Source: Drosophila pseudoobscura (Eukaryota; Arthropoda; Insecta; Diptera; Drosophilidae). From it: a stretch of 64,000 nt of DNA. The translations under genes were made by a program, and so were the position numbers. The DNA is taken from assembly GCF_009870125.1 (NCBI RefSeq), contig NC_046679.1, positions 19,840,001 to 19,904,000 on the forward strand, read 5' to 3'. The first letter of the stretch is position 1. Every line of letters starts with the position of its first letter. The notes below the pieces were generated by a model, which did no database searches, was not told the origin of the DNA, and was given only the letters and a program-made list of their open reading frames with translations. This document shows positions 22,120 to 37,700 of this stretch, in pieces.

Positions 22120-25100
22120 AAAGATTCAAAAAGTTGCTGCATCTGCCTTAAAACTATGTATGTATGTATGGATACATTATATCATTAATTTTTAGCGTCA
22201 TTGCATACAATAATCCTGTTTAAATTTCAATCAATCATTGGCTCTGTAGACGCGCTTGCATTTGTCAGCCATAAAAATAATCTTTATTATAATTTTTCTT
22301 GTTAAATTTTGTCAAAAACAGGCAGTGGCAATAAACTCAAACAAAAAATCTTCCTTGGCTTGAAAAATTAATATCTTAAAAAACAGGTTTGAAATTTGAT
22401 ATAAATTTATTTATACGTAGTTTGAAGCAAATTGAAATAAAATTCATTCTGATATAATGGGAAAATTATCACTAGAAGCTCTATGGTGCTTGTCTGACAA
22501 ATTAAACTTTTTTACACGCCACTCTGATACACACTTTTTTTGATTATCACAGCCACATTAGCTGGATGGATAAGCCCTTCTAATTTTAGGAAACAGAAAA
22601 TATATTCGGTTCTCTAACATACATTTTTAGCACTCGAAACGAAAACTCCAATTTGGTTTTTTTTCTGTATATTTTTCTCACATATGAATTTTGGAGTCAA
22701 TTCGTCTTTTAGTATTGTAGTTGTTTATCGCACTGTACCTCGCATAAATTTCCATTCCCAGAACAAGCTAGAAGAGAAAACCCATCAAGCACTCAGCCAT
22801 TTTTTTTTAGTTTCCGCATAACTCTCTTTATTCTTAATGAAATTTTTCGACTTGCTGATGGCCACGACCAAAACTACTCAAAATGCAAATTGAATTAATT
22901 AAGTGGAAAAATATTCATAAATGGTGTCAGAAATTAGCGCAGCTTTTCCGTTATGCATCTTGTAGATAATTATCTCTGTTGTCCAGCCATCCATGGCATG
23001 TGCTTTCTGGGCCAATTAACTTCTAGCGAACTTGTCAGAGAGCCATGTTCTCACTTTCTTTTTGGCACTTTACAGCTCAAAAGGTGAACTGGAAAATATA
23101 TAGAATCTGTCATTGGAATTTGATGTGCAGGGAGGACACATGGCCTACCTTAGATTGATATGGGTCCCAAGTGAGTCTGAAATAGAAAGGATAAGCATTG
23201 CTTAAGGCTCTACAAGTTTCTTCTTGCTGATAATAATTCATAAAAGTTCCAGACTTTGCAATTTGAACTCGTTTGTTTTGTATATCAGTGACACTGCGAA
23301 GAGAGTCTTTTGAATAAATCTTTCAAATATTCCTTTGCTTCCAGTTCACTGCAGTGGAAAAGTTCTGTAGGAACTAAATTTAAAATTGAGTTGAGTGTGT
23401 GCTGCCGTGACTGAATAATTTATTGAATAACTGATTCAGGCCACAAAAACGGCATCTAACCAACAAGGCAATTCATTTTCAGTAGCCAACCCCAAAGGGA
23501 TGCAGAAACTCCAACCAACGTGTTAAGTTTAAGTAAATTAATGCGCCTCTATGCGGTAAATCCTTTTGTGTTTGCGAGAAAATTAAAATTGGCCACAGAA
23601 TATCTAAAAACCACAAAAAATGGGTCTATGGATCTAGGCCATTTTGTGTTATGAAAGAAAAAAGAAAAGTGGAAAAAGGGAAGATGATTCTAGCAGAGTT
23701 AAGGTTAACAAAATAAAACCAAATAAGGTGAAGGCCAAATGTTGCCGACATTTGATAGATATGAGAGTTTATAGCTAGAACGTACAACAATCTTTTTCTA
23801 TATCTTCTAAGTTTTTTGTAATTTTAATTTGTTTTTGAGTAAGACTTTAGCCGTAATGCAATGCAATGGCTTATGCATCTTGGACTAATAAATTCAATAA
23901 AGACTCTCCATCTTAAGGCGACACCTCGCAGACACCTCAAACAGAGGTAAGACCATGCTGTTTATGAAATTTCAGACACTTTAAGAGGGCTCTACATTGT
24001 CCTTCAAAGAGGCTCCAATTTATATCTTGTTAAGAGGCGTTCTTGTGTTGTCGTTCACTTTTGCCAGAGATTATTTACAGTACTGTTGACTTAACCTCGG
24101 AATCCCTCAACTTGACTGTTAAAAGCACTTGTGATTCATTTTCTTCGCCACAAAATGGTTAAGGCATCAAGTTCCACAGTTTTTGCACTCTTGAGATTTT
24201 AATGCCAGGCCGAGCAGTTGATTACAGAAATCGTATATAATCTCTGTTTACACTTTCTTTGCCTTAAAGTGCTTGAACTTAGTCTTTATTGATTGATTAT
24301 AATCTCTAATTATAGAAGAATCAACCGCATTACAAAGCAGACTACACTGGACTGTTGACAGGTCTTTAAAAATAAGGTAAATTTTTAAGTGGACTGGTAT
24401 TCGGATTTTCAACGTAGACAATCAGTAAAAAAAAGCAGGCTCAACAAAAGCACGATTTTTATATAAAAGTAGAAGAGGCAAAAACATATTTTAGTTCATA
24501 AAAACCGCAACACGGATGCAAAATGTATATTTCATTATCTGAACAGTGCACAACAATGGAGACTTAGGAACAGCAGGAGGAAAGGACCCATAAAAGTCCA
24601 TGACATTAATCGCCGAGGTAGGTACTTTTTCCCAACTGAGAGCCCAACCTGTCCCAGATCGTAATGGACCTGACTTTGACTTCTGACTTTAAGAGATGGA
24701 TATTGAGCGCCGTCTCCTGGGACTTGAATAGGAAAAGCAACCTTTGGTAAAAAGTTTGTGACCACAGAAAAAGGAAACAACCGCTCGCCCCCTTTTTTCA
24801 CTGGTTCCTGTTACTCGACAAATTTTGATTAAAATGCCGTCAACAGAGCAAGTCAACTTTCAACGGAACAGATTGAAAAAACTGCTGGCAGTCAGGAAAT
24901 TGTGTTTCTTTCAGGTACATAGAAGGCTGCAAGCATCTGAGTGCAACTTTTCATGCCTCTGCTACTCTGGTGATTATTCAGTCATTTAATTACATTTAAT
25001 CCTTTTATTTTAGTGTTTCAACTGTGCTACTTTCGTATACACTCAGTTTTTTGTTTAGGTCTTCAATTTGATCAATTGAATTGAAAGTAGTCTGCTTACT

Positions 25101-28100
25101 TACTAAATAAAGCGAATTCCGGTACAGGGAGTGCTTCTAAAAATGTCATTCATTTACATTAACAAACTCGGGAACACTCGAACGGCAGAGACTTTAGAAT
25201 GGGGTGGAACAATTAAATTTATGGAAAGAATTTACATAATTTGGCGAAATTAGATAAATGAGGAAAATGGTTGCCATTAATTCGTTTTCTTCCCCATAAT
25301 TTTCGAAATCTTTTTAACATGACTTAAGGTTGTACGAACAACATAGGGAAGGGCAGTATTCTACCAAGGACGTGTGCATTTTTCTGATGGTACACAGAGC
25401 CCATCCCCATTGGAAGCAATCTACTTAATGTATATTTGTAAGAAAATTTACAAATTTTCCTTCAGCACATGCCTCTGCATCTGTATCCTTTCATCTGCTG
25501 TGCAAATTATGAGAAAATAGTCCAATATTTCATCAGCCCTTTTTGGGGGTTGCCTTTTGTTCTTGAAGGGTGATATATTTATCCTAAATAAAGGGCCAAG
25601 CATTCCCCAGTAAGGCAACCACCAATACACAGACGCATCTTCCAGTTCATTTGCATAATAAGTACACCCTGCTAGACAGCGGTATGGTCGTCATTTGTCA
25701 AAAAAATGTACATTTCTTATACATTTCTTATATACATTGGCTATACGATATGCGTGAACGATCTCGCTCCATGTCTATTAAATATGGAAATGGTCCAAAT
25801 ATCAGAATATTTCAGGTCAATTTCCTTTCTGGAAACACACGTTTTGTGGCTTAAATTGTGGGAAAGCAAAGCAATTTTTATTAAAGTGTACGCTGCACAG
25901 CCACAGTCAGAACAAACAAAGTCAAAACACAAAGTCCCGAAAAGAAAACAGCGGCTCACAAAGAAGGCGACGCACACACAAGATGTGACAAAAAGTGTGA
26001 GGATAATCGAAGGTCTTCTAATGATTTATAATTAAATGTCCTACATATTTGGCAAACAAATCGAAACCAGTTCCGTCTGAAGAGGTGCCAAATGTTATTT
26101 CTGTAACACTAACCTCCATTCTGGTCATGTCAATTGCATCATTAATAATGGCCATGCCAGCAGCTGCCATTCCTCAGACTGCTGTCAGCTCATATATAAC
26201 AAGACGTGTCTAAGAGAGGGGTGTGGCATCCGAGCTCCAGTATGCGTTTTGCTCATGTCTTTGAGTAATGGGCGAAGTACGAGGATCCGGCAGGAGATTT
26301 TCTGACAATGAACTCGGAGCAAAAGAATAATGATTCAAGGTTTAAAAGAGGCAAAAAGTGTGTTGGTAAGAGCGTTAAAGGGAACACATATTGCAAAGTA
26401 GCCAGGAAGTTCTTAATTCCCTGATTTCGTTTACCTTTAAGGCATATTAAATTAAATTTAAATTAGGGTTTCATTAAAGGTCAGCAAAAAAGCAAGAAAG
26501 AAAAAAATCAAAAGATTTGTGCCCTAACAAACATCGCCATATCCTTTTTCATTCGTTAGCTTTTCTTTCTGCCATTCAGATTATATAATCGACAAATATA
26601 TCAAATATTCAAACGCTCAACACATAAAGGAAAACACCCTTTAACTTATCAAGCCAATTCGTTTTGTTATGTGGCAGCAAATAAAGGTTGCCATTTTCAA
26701 TCTGCCACCCATCAATGATGTCAAGCAATCGCAAACAAGGTGGAACTTGGAAATTCAATTGCTGTCACGAAATAAACTCAAATAATAAGCATAGAAAATC
26801 GTTTTAAGCCCCTCGAAAAAAACCTTGCTAGAGGGAAAAACGTCTTTCGCATCGTACTTCTCCAAGAAGGGTAACTTTTCCAAATCGTTTTGTACTTTGA
26901 GACATTTGTTATCAGTCCTGAAATTACAAAAAAAAAAAGATGAGGCAATCTAAAGAAGAATCTAATTGTGATGCATTCACAAAAAGAATTAATAAATGCA
27001 TTAAACACCAGTCATAATATGCTCTCAATGCTTCAAGTGTTAATTTTCAATGGTTCATCTGCATATACATATAACCGCAGTTATGTTAATGGCATACTTG
27101 TGAAGATTAAATAGTTATAATTTAAGGCTCGAGTCGGATGACAGAGCAGAACACACAAAGGAGGAAACTTCATGGATGCTGGCGAACGCACTGCCAGAGT
27201 GACAGACTGTCGCGATGACACTTGCAGGCAACAGCAAACGATTCATGCATTCATTCGAGCTGTCCTCACACTGAGATGTGAGTGTCAGACCTCTTCTTTA
27301 TTTTCTTGAACAAGTAACATCATCATAATAGAACAGATTGTGACACGCACAAGATGCTGCTCTGCAAACGAGATTGGAAACATTTCTCCAGAGCTCTGTC
27401 TCTAGGAGAAGTAGCAAAGATATTGCAATCACCGTTGTCAAGTTCAGTTCCCGATGTTAATGATGATGACAAACGCTGTCACCACCTACTTGACGTTGAA
27501 GCACTCGCGACTGAGAGTATCTGTGAAATGCCACGACAGGGAAATGTCATTGGTGTGGGGGCGTAAGCATGCCACACATTTTAACATATCTGACTTGTAC
27601 AGAAACTTGTAACAATAATAGCTTCGCCACCATACTCGTATATGCAATGAAATCCTGGTAATGGCTGGAAAAACTTAGTTTCATTTTAAAATTGTATCCA
27701 AATAATTGGGGGTTTTATAATCCATTTCCTAGAATTAGGCAAATATCTTTTAATTTATATATATGTATATTCTTATTTTCATATCCATATTTTATTCTTA
27801 ATAAATCCAGGCTCAAGAGAAAAATCGAAATTCATGCACATTCATTCAACAAATTGTTTTTTCATGACAGCCAAATATGTTTGAAATCGCCTCTTGAAAT
27901 GTACGAGGCCAAGGACGTAATCGTGGTCGGAAAAGTTACCCCAACAATTATAACTGTGGATAAGCCTCAAACACGAATAGTTTTAGGTCACGTGTGGACT
28001 AAAAAGAGACTTCGTTTTGCTACGTGACTGATGGTTATTCTAGCTAACCCATCGTATACGTAATAAACCAAACGCCCCCCCCCCCACAAATCAAGCCCAC

Positions 28101-28230
28101 AAAATTGCCGAGAGCTTTGATTTCTTTTATTTATTAAAGAAGGGGTTCTTGTTCTACCTAATGGGAGCATGACATTAGTCAGCAAATTGAAACTTAAGCA
28201 CGGAGAAATATTAATAAACTTGTAATTGGT
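22120..28230. other. Gene-free stretch with landmark repeats (second set)
   Basis: No supportable gene. Recurring landmarks, by eye: 22985-23050 (like 31775-31840); 23440-23600 (like 32785-32950 and 50570-50740); 24540-24900 (like 34850-35240); 25530-25670 (like 36480-36620); and 26646-26825 (like 41991-42170, the clearest pair, sharing GTTATGTGGCAGCAA and TGTCACGAAATAAACTCAAA). An 11-base C run is at 28075-28085. Confidence 0.5.
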
Positions 28231-28239
28231 TTATATATA

Positions 28240-28534
28240 TGCTATAAACACGTAAAAATATGTGGACGACTGAGAAATTTAGAGAAAAAATGAGAAGAAT
28301 TCCCTCTGATTATATTATTATATTTTATTTTGTTATATGTAGTACCCCCTGATATTATTCGGAAATTCTTTCTATTATTCGCATATTATATGCTATAAAC
28401 ACGTAAAAATATGTGGACGACTGAGAAATTTAGAGAAAAAATGAGAAGAATTCCCTCTGATTATATTATTATATTTTATTTTGTTATATGTAGTACCCCC
28501 GATATTATTCGGAAATTCTTTCTATTATTCGCAT
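28240..28534 (+). repeat. Tandem duplication, unit about 151 bp
   Basis: 'gctataaacacgtaaaaata' starts at 28241 and again at 28392. The two units are nearly identical over about 145 bases, differing by one C in a CCCCC/CCCC run near 28347. The second unit ends near 28534. This is a recent direct duplication in non-coding DNA. Confidence 0.85.
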
Positions 28535-31500
28535 TGTCGATGGACCGACCCCCCACAGAGTCCCTTCGTCACTTCACAGACATTCAAGCTGGGACTGACA
28601 TGTTCAGTGGTGATTTAACCGCAGACAAAGTGGGCACTGAATCCGTCAAGTGGATGGTGACAGGAACACAACAGACTATCGATGTCTTCATTATTTTCGA
28701 CAATGTGTCCCGGAACAGAACTGATTTGATTTCAACGATAGAAGTGGGAATGGATTACCCCCAGGGAACAACCGCTGTTGCTGCGTGTCAAATGTCTGAG
28801 AACCATGCTCCAATTATGATGACGTTTCCATTCTTTGACCCAACATTTGCCGTCATATCCCATTGTTCGTGACTGTCATAAATTAGGACACCATCCGTAT
28901 TTGCTTTTCATACTTACTTTAATGCCCCACTTAATTTCGCCTCTATGCGATCCCCTTAAACTTTTCTGCCATCCCCTATTGAATTATTCAGATTATTTTG
29001 TCTTGGTATTTTTAATATTCAGATCAGCGTTAGGGCAGGTAATAATGCTAAGTTAAGTTCTATAAAATCTGTCTCGAAGCCAACCAACGAATCAATTTTC
29101 CTCCCAATTATACACAGGGCTTTGCTAGAAACAAACATTCTTCATTCAACAGCAAGGATACTGTGAACTTTAAGGGATCAAACCCTCTAAAAAAGATGAC
29201 CCTTTCACGGTCAGCCGAACAGGTGGATTGCAATTCAGTGGTTTACTAGTAGATTACTTAAATTAAGGAGAACGCATACAAAACGATAAGGACTGCTGGT
29301 CTTTAAATTCCAGGCCCGAATTGCCCTAGTTTCCCCATCTCATTTGAGGCAACTGCTGTTCTCCCTCGAGCGTTCGGGCTTTTGTCAGCGTCTCCTGTTT
29401 GAACAACCCAGTGAAGTGACTCAGACACAGGACGTAAAAGATGTTGCTTTGCTTTGGCAGGCTGTTAGTCATACAAAACGGTTGTAAATGCAGCGAACAA
29501 ACAAACCGAAGGGCATCTCCACTGTCCCATTTCTGGGAATCTAAGCTAAATTTCGGTTAGTAATATATATGCATTTTCAGAGGCGAACAACTGTCTAGTA
29601 AAAATGCTTGCTTATCGTTACTAACATAAAATAATGATATATGAATGCCTTTAAATTATCCAACAATTCTTAAAATTTATTTCATTCCATATGCAATAGA
29701 AACACACACAAACGTAACTGTTAATCATTTTTCTGAGTGCACCGTGCGTATACGTTGTGTGGAACGCATGAGTCATTTGGGACCTGCTTGCCATGATGGA
29801 GTATCTCTATTGGGTTCCCTCTCTCCCGTAGTCCCATTCATTGTCCATTCTTGTATGCTCATGTTGCCTGCCTATTGCATTGCTGCCTTCTATTATTCTC
29901 TGATTCCATTTATGTCTTTGTCTCGTACTGTATGCTTTTATACACATTTTATTATCACATCTGGGGTCCCACAAAAGGAAGCCCGTATATGGGAGCTTGC
30001 TCGTATAGCACCTCTGGTTCTGAGTTAGATTGAATATGAAAACCTGTTATGGCTCACTGTAAGTTTTTATTTCCACTTCGGCTCTTACCTTCTGAATAAA
30101 TGGCAAGATTGTGGTTGGAGACTGTGAAAAATTAGAGAACAGTCCGAAAGATTGCTCCGAGTTTTTTGTCAATGTTTTTCTTTAGTTGTCATTACGATTG
30201 ATTACGATCACGGAAGGGGATGAAATGAATCGATTAATTTATTTAACTAAGACCTAATTCTAGTCCGTAGTTTTGAAGATAGCTCCCTGATGTTGAAAAA
30301 AACACATTCCAGACACTTCTTTAAGCTGTGGCAAAACTTTCCATTTAAATAACTGTGCCTGGCAACTGTCTCTGCCGCCATCATCGTCAGTGGCAGTCAT
30401 GAGCACCTCGATACCGTTGCATATTAAAAAAAACTGTCGAATATGTAAGCCATTAAAATGTGATTAGGATGGCAGCCCACATGCCTTGTCAGGTCAACAT
30501 GAACATGTTTGAGCCCTGTTCGAAACATCCCCAAAAAAATTACTTCAGGTTGTTAATACTTTTGGCTATTAATGACGGAATAGGTATGCCTAAAGAGCAT
30601 GTCCCGGCGTTATGCTAGAAAAGTGAATAATTTAAAATAAAAAAATCCCTTTACTATTTTCAACAAGAAGAGAAAAGTAAATCACAAAAGGCCACAAGGC
30701 GTATGTGTGATATTCTGTATAGCCACAAGTTCTGTGCATTAATGTGATGTGATCTTAAATGATCATACTGTACCGACTGTGATTGAACTACTGGAACTAT
30801 TGAGTTCAGTTAATGCAATTAAGTTCTGTGAAACCAAAATAACATATAATAATAATAATAACAAAATTACATATAATAACTATGTGCAACTGTAAGAGTT
30901 CCAATCCGCTTTAAGCTATTAAAACATTTATCAAATGAAATTTGTATCCATTTGCAAATTAGTCAGTAAGCAGTCGAATGAGCTGCCAAGCACATTTTCT
31001 TACTCTGCTCTGGCTGGGCGCCAGTTTGAAAAAAAAGAATAAATCGGAAACAGAAGTCGATGGCGCCTCCTTTCTTCCTCCGTCGCTCCTCATCTCTAGC
31101 CAATTAAGGGCTACTTTTTGTTCATTTTCTTTACCATCTTTCAACATTCAGTTTTGTAGACTCAGTCTGGTATATGCTCTATAACTACCTTATATACATA
31201 CCTACATTCCCACTGTGTTTCGTATCCCGCCAGGAGACTGCCATTGTCCTCTTTTAACGACCATCGATATTTCGTTGGAGAAACTACTGCAGTTTCTGCT
31301 TAGTTTTGTGGCTACGTCCTGGCTTCGTCCCAGGGACAATCGAATGAGCACCGGAGGCAACCAACCAACGACTGGACAGTCAACTTCCTGTGGCAGCTGA
31401 CAAAGTCAAAGTCAATTATGGAAGAGCTATATCTATGAGCAAACAAACAAAAACCTTCATCGTTGTGTTGTTTGACAGGACATTAAATTAGTTTCGCAAG

Positions 31501-31700
31501 CTAGATTGAACAGTTTCAGACCCAAATCCCTAACAGTTCCCTAATTTGATATTTAAAGACAAAACCCCACATGACGTAAATTTAAAATTAACTGCAAGTT
31601 ATGCTTCAATGATTCCTTCAATATTCCACTAAATTTTCGGGAACTCATTGCTAAATTTGTATTGAAATTCGGTCAGAGAGGAGAAGAATGATTGAGCGAC
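28535..31700. other. Gene-free stretch
   Basis: About 28590-28860 resembles 43890-44180 (shared 'gtcaagtggatg.tgacaggaacacaa'), collinear with the 26.6/42.0 kb pair. The 153-codon frame over 28411-28872 begins in the tandem duplication and is not conserved at 43.9 kb, so I do not call it a gene. I see nothing I can name in 28900-31700 apart from an (AAT)n microsatellite near 30849. Confidence 0.4.
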
Positions 31701-34700
31701 CTTCATAATAAATATGCCTATGGGATAAGCCCCTTATACATTATGCAGACTATAGCTTACCATTTTCGATGCCCAGCTATCCATGGGATGTGCTTTCAAG
31801 GCCAATTAGCTTCTAATGGCTCTGACTTTTTATGGTCCGTGCTCAGCTATTTTTTTGAGAACCTTTTACCACACATAGAAATGGTGAAAAAACAACAACA
31901 ATGGAACTCTGCCCATATCCTGTGTTGACCAGGGAGCTTACATTGAGTTGGGTCCTCGATAAGGATTCCATGTGAGTGTGGAGCTAGTTGCAGTAGTGCT
32001 TTTGGCCATGCTTCCATCTATAAAGCACTCAAACTTTTCTTCTAGCTGTTTAAAAGTTTTCAATCAATGTGGCGACATCTGAGGCCATTTATACGGTTTC
32101 GTGGGAGTATTTAGGGGATTGAATATTAATTTCACGCATATGAGACTTTTGCCTATTTGGACGTTCCACTATACATATAACCCACTTTATCAAATCGAAA
32201 CCTCCTCATGCTCTGTCTGGCAGGCTAATTTAGACGTTGATGATTGTATGATGCAATGCCTTCAGCCTGAAAAGCCATTGACATCAATTAGATATACTCG
32301 TACGAGAATATATGTGGACGTCTGTGCAATGTTCAATGACTCTCGACCGCAATCGGTTGATTGCACCAATATCGATGCCCGTCTCGCCGTGTCTGCCTCT
32401 GGATGCTGCCATTGTGTGTGCGTCCCCTTTTTTTCGTTCCACACTTATACACTTCAGTGGTCAAAAGAGCAGCGCAGTCTGGCCAGCAAGTGAAAGTGAG
32501 AAGGGCAAATCCGACACAATTCTCAGTTAGCTCCGTCGAAGAACTTTGAAAAAGACATTAAATGGTTGGGATTTCCATACTCTTTTGCTCTTCTTGAGAA
32601 CAATCTGCAACATTGCAACTGGGTCCTATCAAATAATCCGTGATTACGTGTATTCCTGCCCATATGACATTTTTTCTGTTTCATTTTTATTTCCATGTTT
32701 TACCCCAAAGTTCCTCGGCTTGGCTTCGGCCTATGACATATAACTTATTGAAGTGCCTGCGGAAGACCTTCCAACTCCGAAAGTTTTCAGGTCACAAAAA
32801 CAGGGTCTAACCAAAAAGGCAATTAATTCTATACAGCCAAATACAGCCTTGCGAGCGAGCTCTCCTCTAAGGGAGGTCGAAATGCCAACGTGTTAAATAC
32901 AGTTAATTAATGCTCCTCTATAGAGGAAATTCATATGTGTGTATGAGAAAATAACAGTTAGGAATAACAGCCTAAGAGCCTGGCTATTTTGTGGTCTGAA
33001 AGTTAAAGTTGTCAAAACGTTTCACTTTTCTGGCTTTTTAATTAAAAGAAAGCAATTGTGGAGTGCTGGGTAGAATACGGCCAAAGAAATTCAAGCTCAA
33101 AATTCACCTGGAAATTCAGTGGCAAATGCAACTCTGTATATACACTGTATATATAGAGTAAAATGGAAAGAGTTTAACTTTTTCGTTACACTGCATTTGA
33201 AGGGACATCTATTTATGATAGGGCGTTTTCTTTCAACCATGTATTTATTGAATAATATATTAACAATATCCTCGCCAATGAAGCTGAGAACGCTTACTAC
33301 AATTCTGACCAAGATTCTGTGGCCTAAAGGGAAGTGCCTGCTTAAATCCATAGCTCTCTATATGATAGGCCATTTGGTTGGGAAACGGATTGATTTAATT
33401 GCTCATAAACAATTTTTAAATAACAACAAATAGTGCTGTCCAATAAATTGCGAATGGGAATGGGAAGAACCACCTCCTGCAGAAAAGGGCACAAAGAGCC
33501 CCGCTTCTCCATTGAAAATATGAAAAATGGATTTTAATAAACAATTGATTCCAATATTTAACATGGAAACAAAGAAGGCACCCGAATTATACAAAAACAA
33601 TGAACTCTACCTTGTGTTACTTTAAAAAATTGTTTAGAAATACAATCTCTTCAATACTATTAATTTACAAAGAAGTTAAGGCACGACAAGACCTTCCTTC
33701 CAGCAGCAGAAAAACTCCCCGCTTAAAATATTCATTTTGAAAGCAATAAGAGCCCACTACAAGTTAGTTTGTTTTAGATCTGAAATGCAAAACTAATTAA
33801 GGCGTGCTCCGAACAAATAATGAACTTGTACAAGTTTTTTACTTTTGTTTTTCCACAGCTGGAATGAAAAAGCAGGCGAAACTTACAGCGAATTCTAAAA
33901 TACCATTGAAAATGCAGAAAGTTGTTGCCATTTAAGTGAAACTTTTGCAGTAAGACGATCCACAGAAGATGACAAGGGGAAAGTTTTTCAATAAGCGGCC
34001 CTGCCAAAAACAAGCCAAAACCAGCCAAAGCGAGTCCAGTCAAGGGGATAATGTGTTGAAGAAGAAGAAGTTAAAGAGTTTTAAGTTGTGGAAAAATACA
34101 TGAAAGTCCGAGATGACCGTCTTCTAGAGACAAAAAACCTTAGAATTTATGGTCAGCCATACAAGTACATAATTGAATAAGCCATAAAAAACTTCAGTCT
34201 ATTTGGGATTGAATATTGTCGATATCATAATAAAAGTACTCCCCCTTCTCTGGGTGGCAGCCAAGGCCTCTATCATATGTAGTGAGTAAAATCGAACTAC
34301 TATCGAAGCTGTAGTGGCTTAGTTACAAAGTTAAAACCTTGATGTTCAGAGATGATGCGGCAATAAAGGTGACATAAGATAGATGTTTCCATATATTTTT
34401 AGTTAATTTATTCACTTTATTTATTGTTTCCAAGTTTACTGTTCATATTAAAGGGAGTACACAAAAAATACACAGAGCGACAATAAAATGCTGTTTGCCA
34501 ACAACATTTTTTAAGTAAAAAATACCTCAATTTGGTTTTCAACCGCAGTTGATACCTATTTTCTAGGTTAATGTTTGTTTGGTGTTTTTTTTTTTTTGCT
34601 GCATGAGATTTGGTTGTATAAAGAAACCACATCTAAATTATGTTCCGATTATGCTTAAAATCGCTTTAATTATTTCGTAATTAATTATTTTCACTCCAAT

Positions 34701-37700
34701 CAACAGCTTGGCAACCATTTTGAAACAGACCGCAAAGAATTTTAGATACTTCATACATTTTTTTACATTTTTAACCCCATCGTTAGTTACATTTTAGTAA
34801 TAAAATCCGCTACAGGGAACCAAAATATTTCTTTATTACTTTTTAAAACAATGGACTGCAATGGAGATGGTGGATCAGAAGGTGATTGACATTTTTGTAA
34901 ACGGCGCACTGTCATAAAAGCAAACTAAAAAGCCATTGCTAAAATCCGTCCTTCTCCTCACTTCGACCCCAATCTACTCATATTTCAGTGACTGCTACCT
35001 GGCTCAAAAAGGTGCACATTGAGTGTGGTATCCTCGGCCAAAGGTAGACTTGGAAAATTGTGCAAAAATGTCTGCGACCACAGAAAGAGTAAACTCTACC
35101 TCCTACACCTCCTTCTTTCGTTCCTGGCACACCAAAAAAGTTTGCTTAAAATGCCGTCAGCAGAAAAAAATCTAGTCTGAAAACGCAATGAAACAGATGG
35201 CCACAAATGGTGGTAGACGGCAAATTGGGTTTATTTAGGTCACGTAGCTGGCTGAGAGAATTTAAAGTCTCAGCTTCTGATACTGCATCGCCTGTTTTGA
35301 TGGTTGAATGGAATGAAAAGTTGAAAAAGGAATGAAAGCTTTCGGTATAATGGAAGGTCTCACCTGGTCCAGAAATACTGGCTTACAAAATAATATAACA
35401 GAGTGATAATTTTATTGCTTTATCCATATATTAGGGGAATAGTACTACAAGCCAATATTTATGTGACGTACTCTTCATAACAATGATTGATATTTTATAA
35501 CAAACCCACTTATCCCACCACGCTTAAGGTCACTTATTACCCTTTCCGACGTTGTTTCCTTGTTTGCTTTTAGCTTTTTATTGCTTTAGAAAAACAATCT
35601 CTGAACCTTTATTGAATTTACGAGGCCTCAAAGCGGGGTTCACGAAACCTTTTTCAATATCAGCGTCGTTACGGTTCCGTTGAATTTTTGGGGCATCTAA
35701 TGTCGGACTTTGCCCCATGAGAGATGAAAAGTGTTTCCCAACTTTTGTTTATTTCCCCAACGTCAACTCATTAAATTCATTAAGAATTTTTACTGGCAAA
35801 ACCATTCCTTGCTTTACTTAAAGTCAGCATTATTCTATACAGAATTTAATGGATAAACTTTAATATGCAAACAAAATAAAAACACGTTTTTTAAAGTCAA
35901 AGAATAATCAAAAGAACCCAAAAATGAACAAGGACAATTGAATGAAGCACACGGCACAGGCCCAGGCCCAGGCCCGGCTAATAAAAACCGAATAAATTTA
36001 CATAATTATTCATGCCAAAATTCATTAACACTCGACGGGCACATGTTTAAGAGGAAGGTGGGTTCTGTGGGCGGTACTGAGGATTTTAATAACTGCGCGA
36101 CATTTTGTTGGAATTAGGTGGAAATGGCATTGGGGGGTTGTCCCTTACCGGGGAATGGAAAGACCGAGAGAAACTTACATTTTAATGGCGGCCATTTGCT
36201 CGTTTTCATCTCCGAAACATTTTAAATCCTTTTTTGTTCCACGTAAATCACGACAAATCTTGAGGATCTCTAAGAGGCGACATGAAAATTTAAGGCAGAG
36301 TCTGTTTCTCATCTCCGTAGAGTGTAATATACGCAAACCACCCGCTATGCAGGCAATCTATACGAAGTTTTTGTAAGCAAATTCGCCGACTTCCTATTTC
36401 CGAAACCATTTCCTTCCGCAAGGTGGGAATTATGGGAGAACACTTCATCAAACCTATTTCAAGGCTTGTCTTTCGTTCTTTTAGGATGTGAAGTTTTTCC
36501 TAAATTAAAGGCAAAACATTACCCAAATAGGCCAACGCCCAGAGCCACAAAATTTCGTAAATCACAGGAGCCACAAGCGTGCCTGCCCACTTGCCCGCTC
36601 ATTTGCATAATGCTCTGGTCAGGTATGGCCACTTATTTGCAGTGGCCGACGACCGTGCTTGGTTTTCCCTTAAAAATCTTCATTTGTCAACAATTTTTCA
36701 TTTCTGACGACGCGTTCTCCTATCTACCAGGAAATTCAATCGTTAGAGGTCTGAATGTACACGACTTTTTATTTCTCTGTACTCTTTTTCTCTGCACTTC
36801 TTTGGAGCAAAAGGTAGAGGCGGAAATAAAGTTGTCACCAAGTCAAATCGTTTTACATCCACTTAGCAGGAACTCAACATTGCCTTCACTGGCAGCCCCG
36901 TATAGTAGAAGTGAGTTTTCTTAGTTTTTCTTTATTTCCGTTCTACCTCTCTGTCGTAGACAATGCCATTGCCCTGGGCAAGATTCTATTACAAACATTC
37001 AGGAATTGGCTTAGTAACTGTCATAAAATGCAAGTGGCATTGGATTTTGAGCATGGAAGCCAATTAGCACCAGAATATTTAGGTGTAAGGCTAATTTTCA
37101 AAAGAAATTTGATAAGAATTAAGTGAGATCGAGCGAATGAAATGGACCATTCCAACTGGGCTGTAAAAACTTTGAAATGGTCTGAAAAAAATGATGAATC
37201 TAAAAAAATAAGTAGAACAATATTTTTCCAGAACATAAAAAAACACCAAAATAGCATAAACAAAAAACAAAAGAGGAACAACGAAATTCAAAGCTTTTAA
37301 AAGAAGAATGGTTGCAGAAAGTTTACGAGAGTAGTTCAAACGCAAAAGGGAAATACATAAGTCGTGCCCACTGACTTCTGGGATTAAAAAGAAAAGAAGA
37401 AAAACTATAAGAGCACAAAGCAAGCAGCAACAAACCTTGTTAGCACAAGCAAGCGAATCCTGCCAAAATGGGAGAGTATAGTGCCCTGTAAAATTGCTTG
37501 CCAGGCACTTTCCACACCATCTGTGCTAGTGGGGAAATTTCATAATATTTGTGGCACTGACGAAAGCCTGAGTATGCTCGTCTGTAGTCACGATGTTAGA
37601 GTGAAGTGCAAACTAGATAATCCGATAAAACATAGAACGGATCAACCAAATTATACAAAGAGTAAAAAATTATCAGCGAGGGACGGAGTTGTTGTCATTG